Shown here one piece after another: positions 10,276-19,732 of a stretch of 64,000 nt of DNA. This stretch comes from JADGRA01 sp052143535. GTDB lineage: Bacteria > Myxococcota > Myxococcia > Myxococcales > Myxococcaceae. Under the pieces are notes generated by a model. It saw only the letters and a program-made list of their open reading frames with translations. It was not told where the DNA came from and made no database searches. Both the position numbers and the translations under genes were made by a program. The first letter of the stretch is position 1. Each line of letters begins with the position of its first letter. The stretch lies in NCBI GenBank assembly GCA_052143535.1, contig JBKQSS010000038.1, forward strand, positions 1-64,000, given 5' to 3'.

Positions 10276-10306
10276 GCCGAGCGGCCGGGCTTTCCGGGCG
10301 CTCGGC
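10276..10306 (+). terminator. Hairpin after the lipoprotein gene
   Basis: GCCGAGCG (10276-10283) pairs with CGCTCGGC (10299-10306), and an inner CCGG pair shortens the loop. It lies between the lipoprotein stop and prfC. There is no T-run behind the stem, so it is at best an unusual terminator or an mRNA-stabilising hairpin. Confidence 0.4.
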
Positions 10307-10399
10307 TCCTGCCGTTTGGTCTCCCCAGGACGCCAGCCGCCCCTGGCGCCTTGGCGGGACGCTTCGTGGTAGGAGGCCACCCGCACCAGACACGCGTCC

Positions 10400-12043
10400 A
10401 TGCCCACGGAGCTCGAGCGCGAAGTCGCCCGCCGGCGCACCTTCGCCATCATCAGTCACCCCGACGCCGGCAAGACGACGCTCACCGAGAAGCTGCTCCT
10501 CTACGGAGGGGCCATCCACCTGGCCGGCAGCGTCAAGGCGCGCCGCGCGCGCCGGCACGCCACCAGTGACTGGATGGAGCTGGAGAAGGAGCGCGGCATC
10601 TCCGTCACCTCCTCGGTGCTCCAATTCGAATACCAGGGCCACGCGGTCAATCTGCTCGACACGCCCGGCCACCAGGACTTCTCGGAGGACACCTACCGGA
10701 CGCTGTCCGCGGCCGACAGCGCCGTGATGCTCATCGACGCCGCCAAGGGCGTGGAGCCCCAGACCAAGAAGCTCTTCCAAGTGTGCCGGCTGCGGGCCAT
10801 CCCCATCTTCACCTTCGTCAATAAGCTGGACCGCTACGGAAGGGCTCCCCTCGAGCTGATGGACGAGCTCGAACAAGTCCTCGGCATCCGCGCCTACCCG
10901 ATGAATTGGCCCATCGGGATGGGGCCCGAGTTTCGGGGCGTCTACAACCGGACGTCCCGTGCGCTGCATGTTTTCTCGGCCGAGGGCAGCCACGGCGAAT
11001 CGGCGGCTGCCGAGCGGGTGGTGCCGCTCGAGTCAGCCGAGGCCGCCCAGCTGCTCAGCCCCTCTGAGCTGTCGCAGTTGCGCGAGGACATCGAGCTGCT
11101 CGACATTGGGGGAGACGCCTTTGCCCGAGACAAGAGCGACCGGGGACAAATTACCCCCATGTTTTTCGGCAGCGCGATGACCAACTTCGGGGTCCGGCCC
11201 TTCCTCGACGCATTCCTCGAGCTGGCTCCGCCGCCGGCGCCGCGAAGCACCAGCCACGGCTACCAGGAGCCCACCGACTCCAAGTTCAGCGGCTTCGTTT
11301 TCAAAATCCAGGCCAACATGGACCCTGCCCACCGGGACCGAGTGGCCTTCGTCCGGGTGGTGTCCGGCCAGTACAAAAAGGGGATGGACGCCTTTCACGT
11401 GCGACTGCAGAAAACGGTGCGGCTCGCCAACCCCACGCAATTCATGGCGGCTGAAAGGACGGCCATCGAGGAGGCATGGCCGGGAGACGTCATCGGCCTC
11501 TTTGACCCTGGGCTGTACCGCATCGGCGATACCCTGCTGGAAGGGGACAACTTTGAATTCGAAGGCGTTCCCCGCTTCTCGCCGGAACACTTCGCTGTGG
11601 TGCGCGCGCGTGACCCGATGAGGCGCAAGCAGATGCAGAAGGGGCTGGAGCAGCTGAGCGAGGAAGGCACCATCCAAATATTTGAGCAGCTGCAAATGGG
11701 AATGCGCGACCCGATTGTGGGCGTGGTGGGCCCTCTGCAGCTGGAGGTGCTGCAGTACCGCATCGAGCACGAGTACGGCGCGGACATACTCCTCGACAAG
11801 CTTCCCTACGGCCATGCCCGCTGGGTGGTGGGCGACTTCGACCCGAAGAGCTTCGACTGGGGCGGGAACCGCCAGACGGTGCAGGACCGCGACGGGCAGC
11901 CGCTGGTGCTTTTCCGCGATGACTGGTCACTCCAGCACACCGTGGAGAAGCATCCCGAGCTGCGTTTTCTGGCGGCGGCGCCCCCGCTCGGAGCGGCGGC
12001 GGCCAAGGGTGACGCGGCCAGCTCCAATCAAGGCGCGCGGTAG
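10400..12043 (+). CDS. prfC: Peptide chain release factor 3 (translational GTPase)
   Basis: A 547-residue GTPase. G1 is SHPDAGKTT (about 20-28), the switch I region has the RF3-typical RHATSDWMELEKERGISVTSS, G3 is DTPGHQDFSEDTYR and G4 is NKLDR. GMGPEFRGVYNR and the C-terminal RF3 domain (PLQLEVLQYRIEHEYGAD) separate it from EF-G and LepA. RF3 recycles RF1 and RF2 from the ribosome after peptide release and acts in the cytosol. The length is slightly longer than the 529-residue E. coli protein because of a C-terminal Ala-rich extension. Its end overlaps the convergent S41-like gene by 16 bases. Confidence 0.97.
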   Translation: MPTELEREVARRRTFAIISHPDAGKTTLTEKLLLYGGAIHLAGSVKARRARRHATSDWMELEKERGISVTSSVLQFEYQGHAVNLLDTPGHQDFSEDTYRTLSAADSAVMLIDAAKGVEPQTKKLFQVCRLRAIPIFTFVNKLDRYGRAPLELMDELEQVLGIRAYPMNWPIGMGPEFRGVYNRTSRALHVFSAEGSHGESAAAERVVPLESAEAAQLLSPSELSQLREDIELLDIGGDAFARDKSDRGQITPMFFGSAMTNFGVRPFLDAFLELAPPPAPRSTSHGYQEPTDSKFSGFVFKIQANMDPAHRDRVAFVRVVSGQYKKGMDAFHVRLQKTVRLANPTQFMAAERTAIEEAWPGDVIGLFDPGLYRIGDTLLEGDNFEFEGVPRFSPEHFAVVRARDPMRRKQMQKGLEQLSEEGTIQIFEQLQMGMRDPIVGVVGPLQLEVLQYRIEHEYGADILLDKLPYGHARWVVGDFDPKSFDWGGNRQTVQDRDGQPLVLFRDDWSLQHTVEKHPELRFLAAAPPLGAAAAKGDAASSNQGAR

Positions 12044-13254
12044 GCCAGCACCCAGTCCAGGACTGGGTCGCGCCCGGCGGCGAAGTCCTCCCAGCTGGGC
12101 ACCAGCTCGTGGTCCGGGCGGATGACGTTGTCGCCCCCCGGCGCGAACGCGTAGTAGCGGGTGGAGTAGCGCAAGGTGAGGTGGGAGTTGGGCAGCGTCA
12201 CCGCCTCGGGCTCCTGGTAGCTGTTGGGTTTCTCGCCGATGGGCTGGCCCACCAGCAACGCGGCCGTCCGCTGGCGGAATTGCGCTGCGTTGGCCATCGC
12301 CGCCGAGAAGGTGAAGGGCCCGATGAGGACGAAGAGATGTCCCGGACGGTTGAGCTCGCCATCCTGCCGAAGGGGCTCCACCAGGTGCTTCAGCCCCTCA
12401 GTGTAGTCGCCGCCGCTGTTCCCCCGCAAGTCGACCACCAGCTTGTCGGGGCGCTGGCGACGGATGACGTCGAAGAGAGTCTGGGCATTGGCGCCCAGGT
12501 TTTGGTAGCTGCGGAAGTTGCAATAGACGGTTTTGGCATTGGCCAGCCAGACGACGCGAAATGGCTCGTCCGGTCGCTGCCGGAAGAGCGGCCGCTCCTT
12601 GGGCAAGGAGATTTCCGCCGCCGCCGGGGCCCCTTTGGGCGGCACCCGGACGGTCAGCGTGAATTGGCCCTGGTCGTCGGACAGGGTGTAGTGGGCCGTC
12701 TCGCGGTCCTTGGTGAAGCCCATGCCGTGCAAGAAGATGCCGGTGGTCAGCCGCATCGAGGCCAGGCCCTCCCGGTAGTTGGGGTTCTCGTCGTCCGGGG
12801 TCTGCTCTCGCGCAAGCTCGATGGCCATGGCGATGGGGACGCCTTCCACCTCCAACACCCGGGCCCCCAGCGAGCGCTCCTGACCAACCACCGCGCTGGT
12901 CACGCGGTAGGCATCACCGAAGCGCCAGAAGTCGAAGGGCAGATTGGCGTCGTCCTGGGGGACGCGCAGGTAGGTATGGGCGTCGCCGATGAGGTTAGAG
13001 AGGCGCGACAGGCCGACATAGGTGGCGTCCGCGTCGAGCGTTTCCAGCTTCTTGTCGAGCGCTGCCACCTCGGCCAGAAAGCGCTCCTGTGAAAGATGGT
13101 GGAAGGCGTTGTGGTGGCGCCGCGGCAGCTCGCGCGCGAAGAAGTGCAAGTCCTCACGCCACTCGGTGCTGGTGAGCTGGAGCGTCTCCGGTTTGGCGGT
13201 GCAGCCGGCCACGGTGGCGGCGAGTAGAAGCAGCGGTGCCGGCGGAAGACCCAT
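12028..13254 (-). CDS. S41-family peptidase-like lipoprotein
   Basis: A 408-residue protein with a lipoprotein signal (LLLLAATVAGC, Cys18). The C-terminal half has the tail-specific protease/IRBP-like S41 fold: KLVVDLRGNSGGDYTEGL, then LIGPFTFSAAMANAAQF with the expected nucleophile Ser, and VGQPIGEKPNSY, where Lys is in a plausible position. N-terminal residues 25-110 form the helical region seen in S41 proteins with HH-rich starts. No PDZ domain is obvious. It probably cleaves peptides in the periplasm; the substrate is unknown. It is the last gene of a minus-strand run that begins at the DUF2784 gene. Confidence 0.8.
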   Translation of the reverse strand: MGLPPAPLLLLAATVAGCTAKPETLQLTSTEWREDLHFFARELPRRHHNAFHHLSQERFLAEVAALDKKLETLDADATYVGLSRLSNLIGDAHTYLRVPQDDANLPFDFWRFGDAYRVTSAVVGQERSLGARVLEVEGVPIAMAIELAREQTPDDENPNYREGLASMRLTTGIFLHGMGFTKDRETAHYTLSDDQGQFTLTVRVPPKGAPAAAEISLPKERPLFRQRPDEPFRVVWLANAKTVYCNFRSYQNLGANAQTLFDVIRRQRPDKLVVDLRGNSGGDYTEGLKHLVEPLRQDGELNRPGHLFVLIGPFTFSAAMANAAQFRQRTAALLVGQPIGEKPNSYQEPEAVTLPNSHLTLRYSTRYYAFAPGGDNVIRPDHELVPSWEDFAAGRDPVLDWVLAYRAP

Positions 13255-13312
13255 CCAGTAGAGCCCAACGGCGCGAGCGGGCCGTCGATTGCCGAAAGGT
13301 CCCGAAAAGGCG

Positions 13313-13708
13313 TCAAGGCCCCGAATGAAAGGCGCGCGACAACAGGTAAACGCTCAGCCACAGCTCCATGGCGTACGTCACTACCATGGCCGCCTGCACC
13401 ACTCGGGTGCCGAGGCGCAAAAAGCCGGCGGCATGGACAAGGCGCGCGATGAGAATGGCCCAGCCGAGGCCCACCACCCGAGCCGCGGAGAGGCCCGTTG
13501 CCTCAGCCAGAACCAGCGCCACCGAAAGCAGCAGGCCGTGCTCGAGGGCGTTGCCGTGGGCACGGATGGCGCGCCCCAGGCGCTGGTCGCCGCCGTCGCC
13601 GAGCGTGACGCGCACACCGACGCGCAGCCGGGTGACATTCATGGCCAAAAGCGTAATGAGGAGGAAGAGCGCTCCGGCGAAAGGCAGCGCATGCGCCGGA
13701 AAAGCCAT
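13313..13708 (-). CDS. MAPEG family membrane protein
   Basis: A 131-residue protein with four predicted membrane spans. RAIRAHGNALEHG (about 47-59) matches the signature of the MAPEG family, which in eukaryotes includes microsomal glutathione transferases and leukotriene synthases. Bacterial members are mostly uncharacterised. It sits between the phosphoesterase and S41-like genes on the same strand, with gaps of about 80 and 60 bases. Confidence 0.88.
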   Translation of the reverse strand: MAFPAHALPFAGALFLLITLLAMNVTRLRVGVRVTLGDGGDQRLGRAIRAHGNALEHGLLLSVALVLAEATGLSAARVVGLGWAILIARLVHAAGFLRLGTRVVQAAMVVTYAMELWLSVYLLSRAFHSGP

Positions 13709-13791
13709 CGGCCAAAGGGCCTAGCACGTCCTGCAGGGGCAAGGCTTTCTGGGCCCCGCCGTGCAGCAGTGGGTAACGGCGTGCTTCGCTT

Positions 13792-14637
13792 TCAGCCTCC
13801 CGCGGTGACGGCCAGCGCGGCGCGCTCCACGTCGCGCGCTGGGGCGGGCACCATCACCGGAAGCCGCTTGGCGTCCCGGACGTCTGAAGGGTCTGCCCAC
13901 AGCCAGCGCGGCGGCGCCTGCAAGAGCCCGTCGGCGTGGGAGAAAAGCCGTGCCCGGCGCAGCTGGGTGGAGCTCCCCGCGTTGTACAGGGCCAAGGGAC
14001 GCTGGCCGGGAGCGCCCAGGTGAATTTCCCGGGGCACGTGGCGGTGGCCGTGGAGCACCAAGTCTGCCTCGCCCCGTGCACGCCGAAGCAATGCGCGGCC
14101 GAGCGGCAGCTCAGAACAGTAGGGAAGCCGAAGCCGTTCGCTCCAGCGCTCGAGCCACGTCTCTTCGGGAAGCGCCAAGGGGTGATGGTGGAGCAGAAGG
14201 ACGCGGAGCGCGTTTTTCGGGGCCTGCTGGAGGGCGGCGTCGACGTCCTCCACCATGGCTTGAGTAACTTCGCCGTGCGAGGCGATGAAGGAGCGGTTGT
14301 GCGCCGCGGTGGAGTCGATGCGGATGAGACACAGCCCCGGCTTCTCCTCGACTGCGACTCGCCTTCCGGCCATGAGGGCCTGTCCGGCGTCGTCCGTCGT
14401 CCGGTCGTGGTTGCCAGGAACCACCGTCAGCCGGTGCGACCGCGTCAGTGGGGCGAAGACGTCGAAGAAGAGGGACATCTCCTCATCGCGGCCGCGGTGG
14501 GTGACGTCGCCGGTCACCGCCACTTGGTCCACTTGGGCTTCCTGCAGCGTCTCCACCAGAGCGCGCGCAGCAGCCTCGTCGGCGGGGCTACGTCCGAGGT
14601 GCAAGTCCGACAGGTGGGCGAGCGTCTGAAAACTCAT
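13792..14637 (-). CDS. Calcineurin-like metallophosphoesterase
   Basis: A 281-residue protein with all five blocks of the metallophosphoesterase fold: D11 and H13 in SDLHLG, GDVTHRG, GNHDR, LLHHHP and LHGHRH. The last block is followed by NAGSS, as in small cytosolic phosphodiesterases of this class. The start overlaps the glycosyltransferase stop by four bases, so the two are co-translated. A UDP-diacylglucosamine hydrolase-like or cyclic-nucleotide phosphodiesterase-like role cannot be distinguished. No signal peptide is seen. Confidence 0.9.
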   Translation of the reverse strand: MSFQTLAHLSDLHLGRSPADEAAARALVETLQEAQVDQVAVTGDVTHRGRDEEMSLFFDVFAPLTRSHRLTVVPGNHDRTTDDAGQALMAGRRVAVEEKPGLCLIRIDSTAAHNRSFIASHGEVTQAMVEDVDAALQQAPKNALRVLLLHHHPLALPEETWLERWSERLRLPYCSELPLGRALLRRARGEADLVLHGHRHVPREIHLGAPGQRPLALYNAGSSTQLRRARLFSHADGLLQAPPRWLWADPSDVRDAKRLPVMVPAPARDVERAALAVTAGG

Positions 14638-15857
14638 GCCTGAACATTCGACCAGGCGCTGGGGGCGCTCCCATGAAGCGCAGGAAAACTCTCAGCGACT
14701 TGGATGGGCGGCTGTCCGCGGGGCGCGGCCAGTGTCCCGCCGGGCAGTACCCGGAGGCGGTTTCCCCGCCACTGGACGGTGCGGGCAAAGAGGCCGTGCA
14801 CCCAAGTGACGAAGAGCAGAGCGTCCTTCACCCAGCCCGCCCCAAAGGCGCGCCAGGAGAAGAGCTCCTGCCGCAGGCGGCTGAAGGCCACCGAGTCGAG
14901 CGCCGGCTTGAGCACCGCGCAGGCCGCCAGTGTCGCGGCGGCGCCCGGTCCGGGCCGGAGCGCAAAGCCGATGACGGCCAGGGGGATGGGGTTGAGCAGC
15001 GACTCGGCCAGGTAGGCTGGAAACGTCATGGCGGTGCGGTGGGTGATGCTCCAGCGCAAATAGCGCTGGAAGAAGGCGCCCACGCTTTTCTCCACGGCGA
15101 TGTTCCACACCGGGAGGCTACTGACCGCCACCCCGGCGCCGAGTTCTCGCACCAGCCGGTTTCCCAGCACATGGTCCTCGGCCAGGACGTTGGCCACCGA
15201 GGCGAAGCCGCCGAGCAAGTCCAGGTCGTGCCGCCAGAGGGCCATGGACTTGCCCACCACCAAGTCCTTCTTCAGCACTCTCTGGGCGCACACCATCCCC
15301 GGGGCGATGCTGCCCCCCAGGTGGAGGTTGTCGAGCAACGCCCCGAGCGACTTGTGCCCACTGCCCGCCACCGGATGCGTCACGCACCCCACGCCGGGTC
15401 GGCCCAGGTGCCCGGCGATGTCGGCGAGGTAGCCGGAGGGCACGCGGATGTTGGAGTCACTGACGACGAAGAGGTCATACCGCGCAGCGCGCGCCAGGCA
15501 GACGAGCTGGTTCACCTTGGGATTGAAGCCGGCCTCGCCCTGTTGGAGGACGAGCCGGACGCGGTCCGGCCAGCGGCGGACGGCTTCGCAGGCCAGCGGG
15601 TAGGCAGCGTCCCGCTCCGAGCGGACCCCGAGCAGCACCTCGTACTGTCCCGGGTAGGGGAGTGCGACGAAGCTGGCCAGGTTTTCGGCCAGGGCGTCAT
15701 CGGCGCCGCACAGCGGCTTGAGCACCGAGATACCGGGCCAGGACTGGGCCACCGGCGCCACTTTGCGCAGGTGCAGCACGGTGAGCAGCACCATGGCTGC
15801 TACCATGGCCACGCCAAGCACCGCGGCGAGGAGCAACAGCAGTCCGATGGTCGCCAT
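14634..15857 (-). CDS. GT21 glycosyltransferase, ceramide glucosyltransferase/HpnI-like
   Basis: A 407-residue membrane glycosyltransferase from ATG 15857; an upstream ATG at 15929 lacks a better ribosome site. An N-terminal span (about 5-28) leads to the GT2-like core beginning ISVLKPLCGADD. The metal motif is SDSNIR, the acceptor-site Asp lies in LAEDHVLG, and RYLRWSITHR is the (Q/R)xxRW motif. These features mark family GT21, which includes ceramide glucosyltransferase and the hopanoid enzyme HpnI. C-terminal spans follow. Sphingolipids occur in several myxobacteria, so a glycosphingolipid role is plausible but not shown. Confidence 0.85.
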   Translation of the reverse strand: MATIGLLLLLAAVLGVAMVAAMVLLTVLHLRKVAPVAQSWPGISVLKPLCGADDALAENLASFVALPYPGQYEVLLGVRSERDAAYPLACEAVRRWPDRVRLVLQQGEAGFNPKVNQLVCLARAARYDLFVVSDSNIRVPSGYLADIAGHLGRPGVGCVTHPVAGSGHKSLGALLDNLHLGGSIAPGMVCAQRVLKKDLVVGKSMALWRHDLDLLGGFASVANVLAEDHVLGNRLVRELGAGVAVSSLPVWNIAVEKSVGAFFQRYLRWSITHRTAMTFPAYLAESLLNPIPLAVIGFALRPGPGAAATLAACAVLKPALDSVAFSRLRQELFSWRAFGAGWVKDALLFVTWVHGLFARTVQWRGNRLRVLPGGTLAAPRGQPPIQVAESFPALHGSAPSAWSNVQA

Positions 15858-15986
15858 CCGGCCTCGTCTGCCCAGCACGCCTTGGGGAGGGGAAACGGCG
15901 TGCGACAAGCTGGGTCGGGAAGCCAGCATGGGGGACGAGGGGCTCGTCCAGGTGTCAGCGGGGCAAACTCTCCATGGCGGCCTGCT

Positions 15987-16361
15987 TCAGACGCTTGGGC
16001 CTCGCCGCCGGCGCAGGAGCAGGTAGGCATACACCGCCGAATTCAGCACTAGCACCAAGATGCCAATGGCCACTTCGGCTGGCAGCCCGGCCAGGGAGGG
16101 TTGGCCTTGAGGCCACAGGTAGTGGCTGACGAAGCTGCCTGCGTAGCGAGTCGCCCCGGCGCGCGCCCGGAGCCCGTTTTCCAGGGTGGTGAGCGGGCAT
16201 GGCCAGCCGGCGAGGTTGACGACGGCGCCCCAGAGGAAGACGGGAATTTGCACCCAGGCCAGCCGCGGCCAGCGGGCGACAAGCAACCCGCCGGCCACCA
16301 CCGTGGCGATGAAGAGCAGGTGCAACAGCACCACTGCGCCGGTCGCCAGTCTTAACGCCAT
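15987..16361 (-). CDS. DUF2784 family membrane protein
   Basis: A 124-residue protein with four hydrophobic segments. The central motif GWPCPLTTLENGLRARAG with YAGSFVSHYLWP is the DUF2784 signature. The function of the family is unknown. It heads the minus-strand run with the glycosyltransferase about 130 bases downstream. Confidence 0.88.
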   Translation of the reverse strand: MALRLATGAVVLLHLLFIATVVAGGLLVARWPRLAWVQIPVFLWGAVVNLAGWPCPLTTLENGLRARAGATRYAGSFVSHYLWPQGQPSLAGLPAEVAIGILVLVLNSAVYAYLLLRRRRGPSV

Positions 16362-16391
16362 TTGGAAGCTTCTCCACCCTCCCCTCAGCAG

Positions 16392-16931
16392 CTAACGGCC
16401 AGGCCGGACGGTTTCCCCGCGGTGGCCGGCCTCCCGCAGCACCAGCCCCTCCTTGAAGGCGCGGGCCGCCGCCGGGCCGACGAGAAAGCCCACCGGGTCA
16501 CTGCGTCGGCAATTCTTCTTCAGCCAGCCCTCCGCCTGCTCGAAGAGTTGGCGGAAGCGCTCGGGGGCGGCAGTGCGCCGTCCGGTTTGCGGGGTGACGT
16601 CCAGCTCGGCCCACAGCTGCCCGGAGATGAGCTCGCCTTCCTCGTTGCGGCTGGAGCGCTCCCAGAAAATGACTGGCGAGCGCACCTCGTCGACTCGGAA
16701 AGCGCCCTTGTCAGGGCCTCGCTTCACCCGGTCCACCAGCACCGGACCGAGTTCCGGCGCAGCCAAGTACACCTCCGGCGGAAGCTGGCCTTGCGTGTCC
16801 GGGCTGGCCAGGAAGGGCTTCCAGCCGGGGGGGACACGGCGCGGGTACACCTCCAGTCGGTAGGGGGCGAGGAAGCGAAGAAAGGCCCGTTCGTCCTCGG
16901 GGGCCAAGAAACAGGGGAGCCGCTGGGCCAT
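16392..16931 (-). CDS. Conserved-looking protein of unknown function
   Basis: A 179-residue soluble protein from the ATG at 16931; the frame runs upstream into the divergent M32 gene. It has no signal peptide, membrane span or known motif. The segment EVRSPVIFWERSSRNEEGELISGQ alternates strand-like and polar residues, and the C-terminal part, from about residue 120, looks helical (FRQLFEQAEGWLKKNC). Codon use fits the neighbours, which supports a real gene. Function not recognised. Confidence 0.7.
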   Translation of the reverse strand: MAQRLPCFLAPEDERAFLRFLAPYRLEVYPRRVPPGWKPFLASPDTQGQLPPEVYLAAPELGPVLVDRVKRGPDKGAFRVDEVRSPVIFWERSSRNEEGELISGQLWAELDVTPQTGRRTAAPERFRQLFEQAEGWLKKNCRRSDPVGFLVGPAAARAFKEGLVLREAGHRGETVRPGR

Positions 16932-17014
16932 GTGGGAGAAGGAGGGTGCGCGAGGGCACACCCCGGGCGCAAGGCCCCGGGGCAGCATTCGCGAGGTAAG
17001 CTTCCTGGTTAGCC

Positions 17015-18511
17015 ATGGACGAGTCACGCGAGGCGCTGTTAGGCCGGATGCGGGAGCTCAAGGACCTCTCCGGCATCATCGGCCTGGCCACCTGGGACCA
17101 AGAGACGTACCTGCCGACGAAGGCCGAGGCGGCGCGCGCCAGCCAGCTCTCCACCCTGCAGGGCCTCTACCACGAGCGCCTGGTGGCTCCGGAGGTGGGG
17201 GGGTGGCTCGCCAGTCTGGCGGAGGCCCCGCTTGCGGACGACGAGCGGGCGATGGTGCGGCTGCTGTTTCGCGAGCGGGACCGCGCGGTGCGCGTCCCGG
17301 TGGACTTGGTGCGCGCTTTGGCCGAGGCACAAGGGGCAGCGCTGACCGCCTGGCGGGTGGCCCGGGAAGGCCGCGCCTTCGCTGCCTTCGCGCCGGCCCT
17401 CGACCGGCTTTTGGCGCTGCGCCGGGAGCAAGCTGACGCCATCGGACATGACGGCGAGCGCTATGACGCCCTGCTTGCCGGCTTCGAGCCGGGCATGCGC
17501 ACCGAGCGGCTGATGCCAGTGCTACATGCCTTGCGCGACCAGCTTGTCCCGCTGGTGTCGGCACTGGCCGGATGGCCGCCCGGACCGGACATTTTCGCCG
17601 GCGTGCGCTTTCCAGCCGACGCCCAGTGGCGCTTCACCGTGGAGCTTCTCGGCCGCCTCGGCTTTGACCTCGAGGCGGGCCGTCAGGACAAGAGTGTCCA
17701 CCCCTTTACCGGGGGCACCCACCCCACCGACGTTCGCCTCACCACCCGCATCTCCGAGGAGAACCTCTCGGCCGCGCTGTTTGGCACCATCCACGAGTGC
17801 GGCCACGGCCTCTACGAGCAGGGCTTCCAGCCGCTGGACCATCGCACCGTGCTGGCCGCAGCGCCTTCCATGGGGCTGCACGAGTCCCAGTCCCGGCTGT
17901 GGGAAAACCTGGTCGGCCGCAGCCTCCCTTTCTGGCAGGCCCTCTACCCGCGGCTCCAGGCAAGCTTCCCGGCACAGCTTGGGGCGGTGCCGCTTCCGGC
18001 CTTTCACCAAGCCCTCAACCGGGTGTCGCGCTCGGCCATCCGCGTCGAGGCGGACGAGGTGACGTACAACCTGCACATTGTCCTGCGGACTGAGCTCGAA
18101 CTCGAGCTGCTGCGGGGAAACCTGCCTGCGGCGGAGCTCCCCAGCGCCTGGAATGCACGCAGTCGTGCGCTGTTGGGCGTCGAGCCGGCGGATGACGTGA
18201 AGGGCGTGCTGCAGGACATCCACTGGGCCTGGGGTGAGCTCGGCTACTTTCCCACCTACACGCTCGGAAACCTGTACGCCGCCTCGCTGATGAGCGCCGC
18301 CGAGCGGGCGCTCCCGGGCCTGTGGGAGGCCATCGCCGCGGGAGACTTTGTTCCGTTGCGCACCTGGCTACGCACCCACGTCCATGCCGAAGGAGCGCGC
18401 TTGGACGCCGAAGACCTGGTGCGGAAGGTCACCGGAGAGGGCCTCACCGACAGGGACTTCGTGGCCTACCTCCGCCGGAAATACGGCGCCCTCAGCGGCC
18501 GCGCAATTTGA
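17015..18511 (+). CDS. M32 family metallocarboxypeptidase (Taq type)
   Basis: A 498-residue zinc carboxypeptidase. HECGH at 260-264 gives the two His ligands and the catalytic Glu, and E290 in HESQSRLWEN is the third ligand. TWDQETYLP near residue 30, IRVEADEVTYNLHI and GELGYFPTYTLGN are further M32 landmarks. The length matches Thermus aquaticus carboxypeptidase. It removes C-terminal residues from peptides, presumably in the cytosol during peptide turnover. The ATG at 17015 fits the usual N-terminus. Confidence 0.95.
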   Translation: MDESREALLGRMRELKDLSGIIGLATWDQETYLPTKAEAARASQLSTLQGLYHERLVAPEVGGWLASLAEAPLADDERAMVRLLFRERDRAVRVPVDLVRALAEAQGAALTAWRVAREGRAFAAFAPALDRLLALRREQADAIGHDGERYDALLAGFEPGMRTERLMPVLHALRDQLVPLVSALAGWPPGPDIFAGVRFPADAQWRFTVELLGRLGFDLEAGRQDKSVHPFTGGTHPTDVRLTTRISEENLSAALFGTIHECGHGLYEQGFQPLDHRTVLAAAPSMGLHESQSRLWENLVGRSLPFWQALYPRLQASFPAQLGAVPLPAFHQALNRVSRSAIRVEADEVTYNLHIVLRTELELELLRGNLPAAELPSAWNARSRALLGVEPADDVKGVLQDIHWAWGELGYFPTYTLGNLYAASLMSAAERALPGLWEAIAAGDFVPLRTWLRTHVHAEGARLDAEDLVRKVTGEGLTDRDFVAYLRRKYGALSGRAI

Positions 18512-18542
18512 GGAGGTAATCAGGAGGCGCAACCCCGCCCCG

Positions 18543-19676
18543 CTAGCGCAACAGCCGAAGCAGCGCATCGCCGTAGAGCCGCACGCGCTTTTCCCCGAGG
18601 TAGGGGACCGCCGCCAACGCCTCCCGCGAGGCCGGCGGCTCGCGCGCCAGTGCTTCTACCAGAGGGTTGGTCAGCACCACCGAGGGCGTCACCTTGCGCG
18701 CGGTGGCCGCCTCGGACCGCCAGGCCTTGAGGGCCTCCTCGCGCTTTTTGCGGGCCGGGTCACGCGCCGCCGGGACTGGAATGGGCAATTCCCCTCTGTC
18801 CGCCTGGGCGCGCAGGCGGGCCAGCAGTGCCAGCACCTCTTCTCCATGCTCGCGCACCACCTGTCCTCGCACCCCGGGAGTGCGCTGCAGGCTGCGGAGG
18901 TCCTTCGGGGGCTTGCTCACCAGCTCGGAGATGGCGGCGTTGGACAACATTTTGCCCATCGGCACGTCCGCGGCCTCGGCCCAGGCGAGCCGCAGCGCGT
19001 GGAGCGCAGCGCCGGCGGCGGCCAGGAAGGCCTGGTCATTGGGCGGCAGGGTGCGGGACACTTTCGGCTCGAAACGCGCCACCTCGGGCCGGACCGCCGC
19101 TTCGTCGGCCAGGCGCTCGCAGTCGAGCAGCACCTCCTCGAGAATGTCGGCCGTCTCGCAGGCCACCCGCACCCTTCGCCCCACCTCGCTGAGGTAGCGG
19201 ACGTCATCGGCGATGTAGGTGCGCAACGGGGGTGGCAACGGACGCTGGGCGAAGTCGGCCTGCTGGTGCTCCTTCTGCAGGGTCACGCCCAGCTGCTCAG
19301 CCACCAAGTCCGCGAGCCCCACCTTGGGCCAGCCAAGCAGCGTCGCCGCCCGGTGGGTGTCGAAGAGGCCCCGGACCCGGACACCGCCCTCGGCGAGAAA
19401 CTGCAGGTCGCCCCCCGCGGCGTGGAAGACTTTCACCACCGACGGGTCGTGAAAGACCGGCGCCAGCGGGGCCAGCCCTGGCGTCTCCAGGGTGTCCAGA
19501 AGCCAGATGTCGTCGTCTGTTCCCAACTGGACGAAGCACAGACGTGGCCGGAAGGCATGCAGCGCGTCCGCCTCGACATCCACAGCCAACAGGGGTACCG
19601 CGCTCAAGGCGTCGGCCACGCTGGCCACGTCGGCCGGGGTGCGCACGTCATGGGCGGGCTGCTGAAACGGGCTCAC
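18543..19676 (-). CDS. rnd: Ribonuclease D-like 3'-5' exonuclease with HRDC domain
   Basis: About 377 residues from a GTG at 19676. No ATG exists near the domain start, and a GTG four codons further upstream is an alternative. The DEDD exonuclease motifs are D33/E35 in VDVEAD, FHAAGGDLQFL, and YIADDVRYL. An HRDC-like helical domain occupies about residues 195-280, followed by a basic C-terminal region. RNase D trims 3' ends of tRNA precursors and other stable RNAs. The gene is divergent from ttcA with about 55 bases between starts, so two tRNA-maturation functions share one promoter region. Confidence 0.9.
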   Translation of the reverse strand: MSPFQQPAHDVRTPADVASVADALSAVPLLAVDVEADALHAFRPRLCFVQLGTDDDIWLLDTLETPGLAPLAPVFHDPSVVKVFHAAGGDLQFLAEGGVRVRGLFDTHRAATLLGWPKVGLADLVAEQLGVTLQKEHQQADFAQRPLPPPLRTYIADDVRYLSEVGRRVRVACETADILEEVLLDCERLADEAAVRPEVARFEPKVSRTLPPNDQAFLAAAGAALHALRLAWAEAADVPMGKMLSNAAISELVSKPPKDLRSLQRTPGVRGQVVREHGEEVLALLARLRAQADRGELPIPVPAARDPARKKREEALKAWRSEAATARKVTPSVVLTNPLVEALAREPPASREALAAVPYLGEKRVRLYGDALLRLLR

Positions 19677-19732
19677 CAGGGGCCCCACCCTAGTCGTTTT
19701 TTCCTCGGGCGCCGCTAGGATGCGCCGCCTTG

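Noticed and set aside
13289..14023. Plus-strand frames across the MAPEG and phosphoesterase genes
   Set aside because: Composition typical of shadows; both minus-strand genes have clear signatures.
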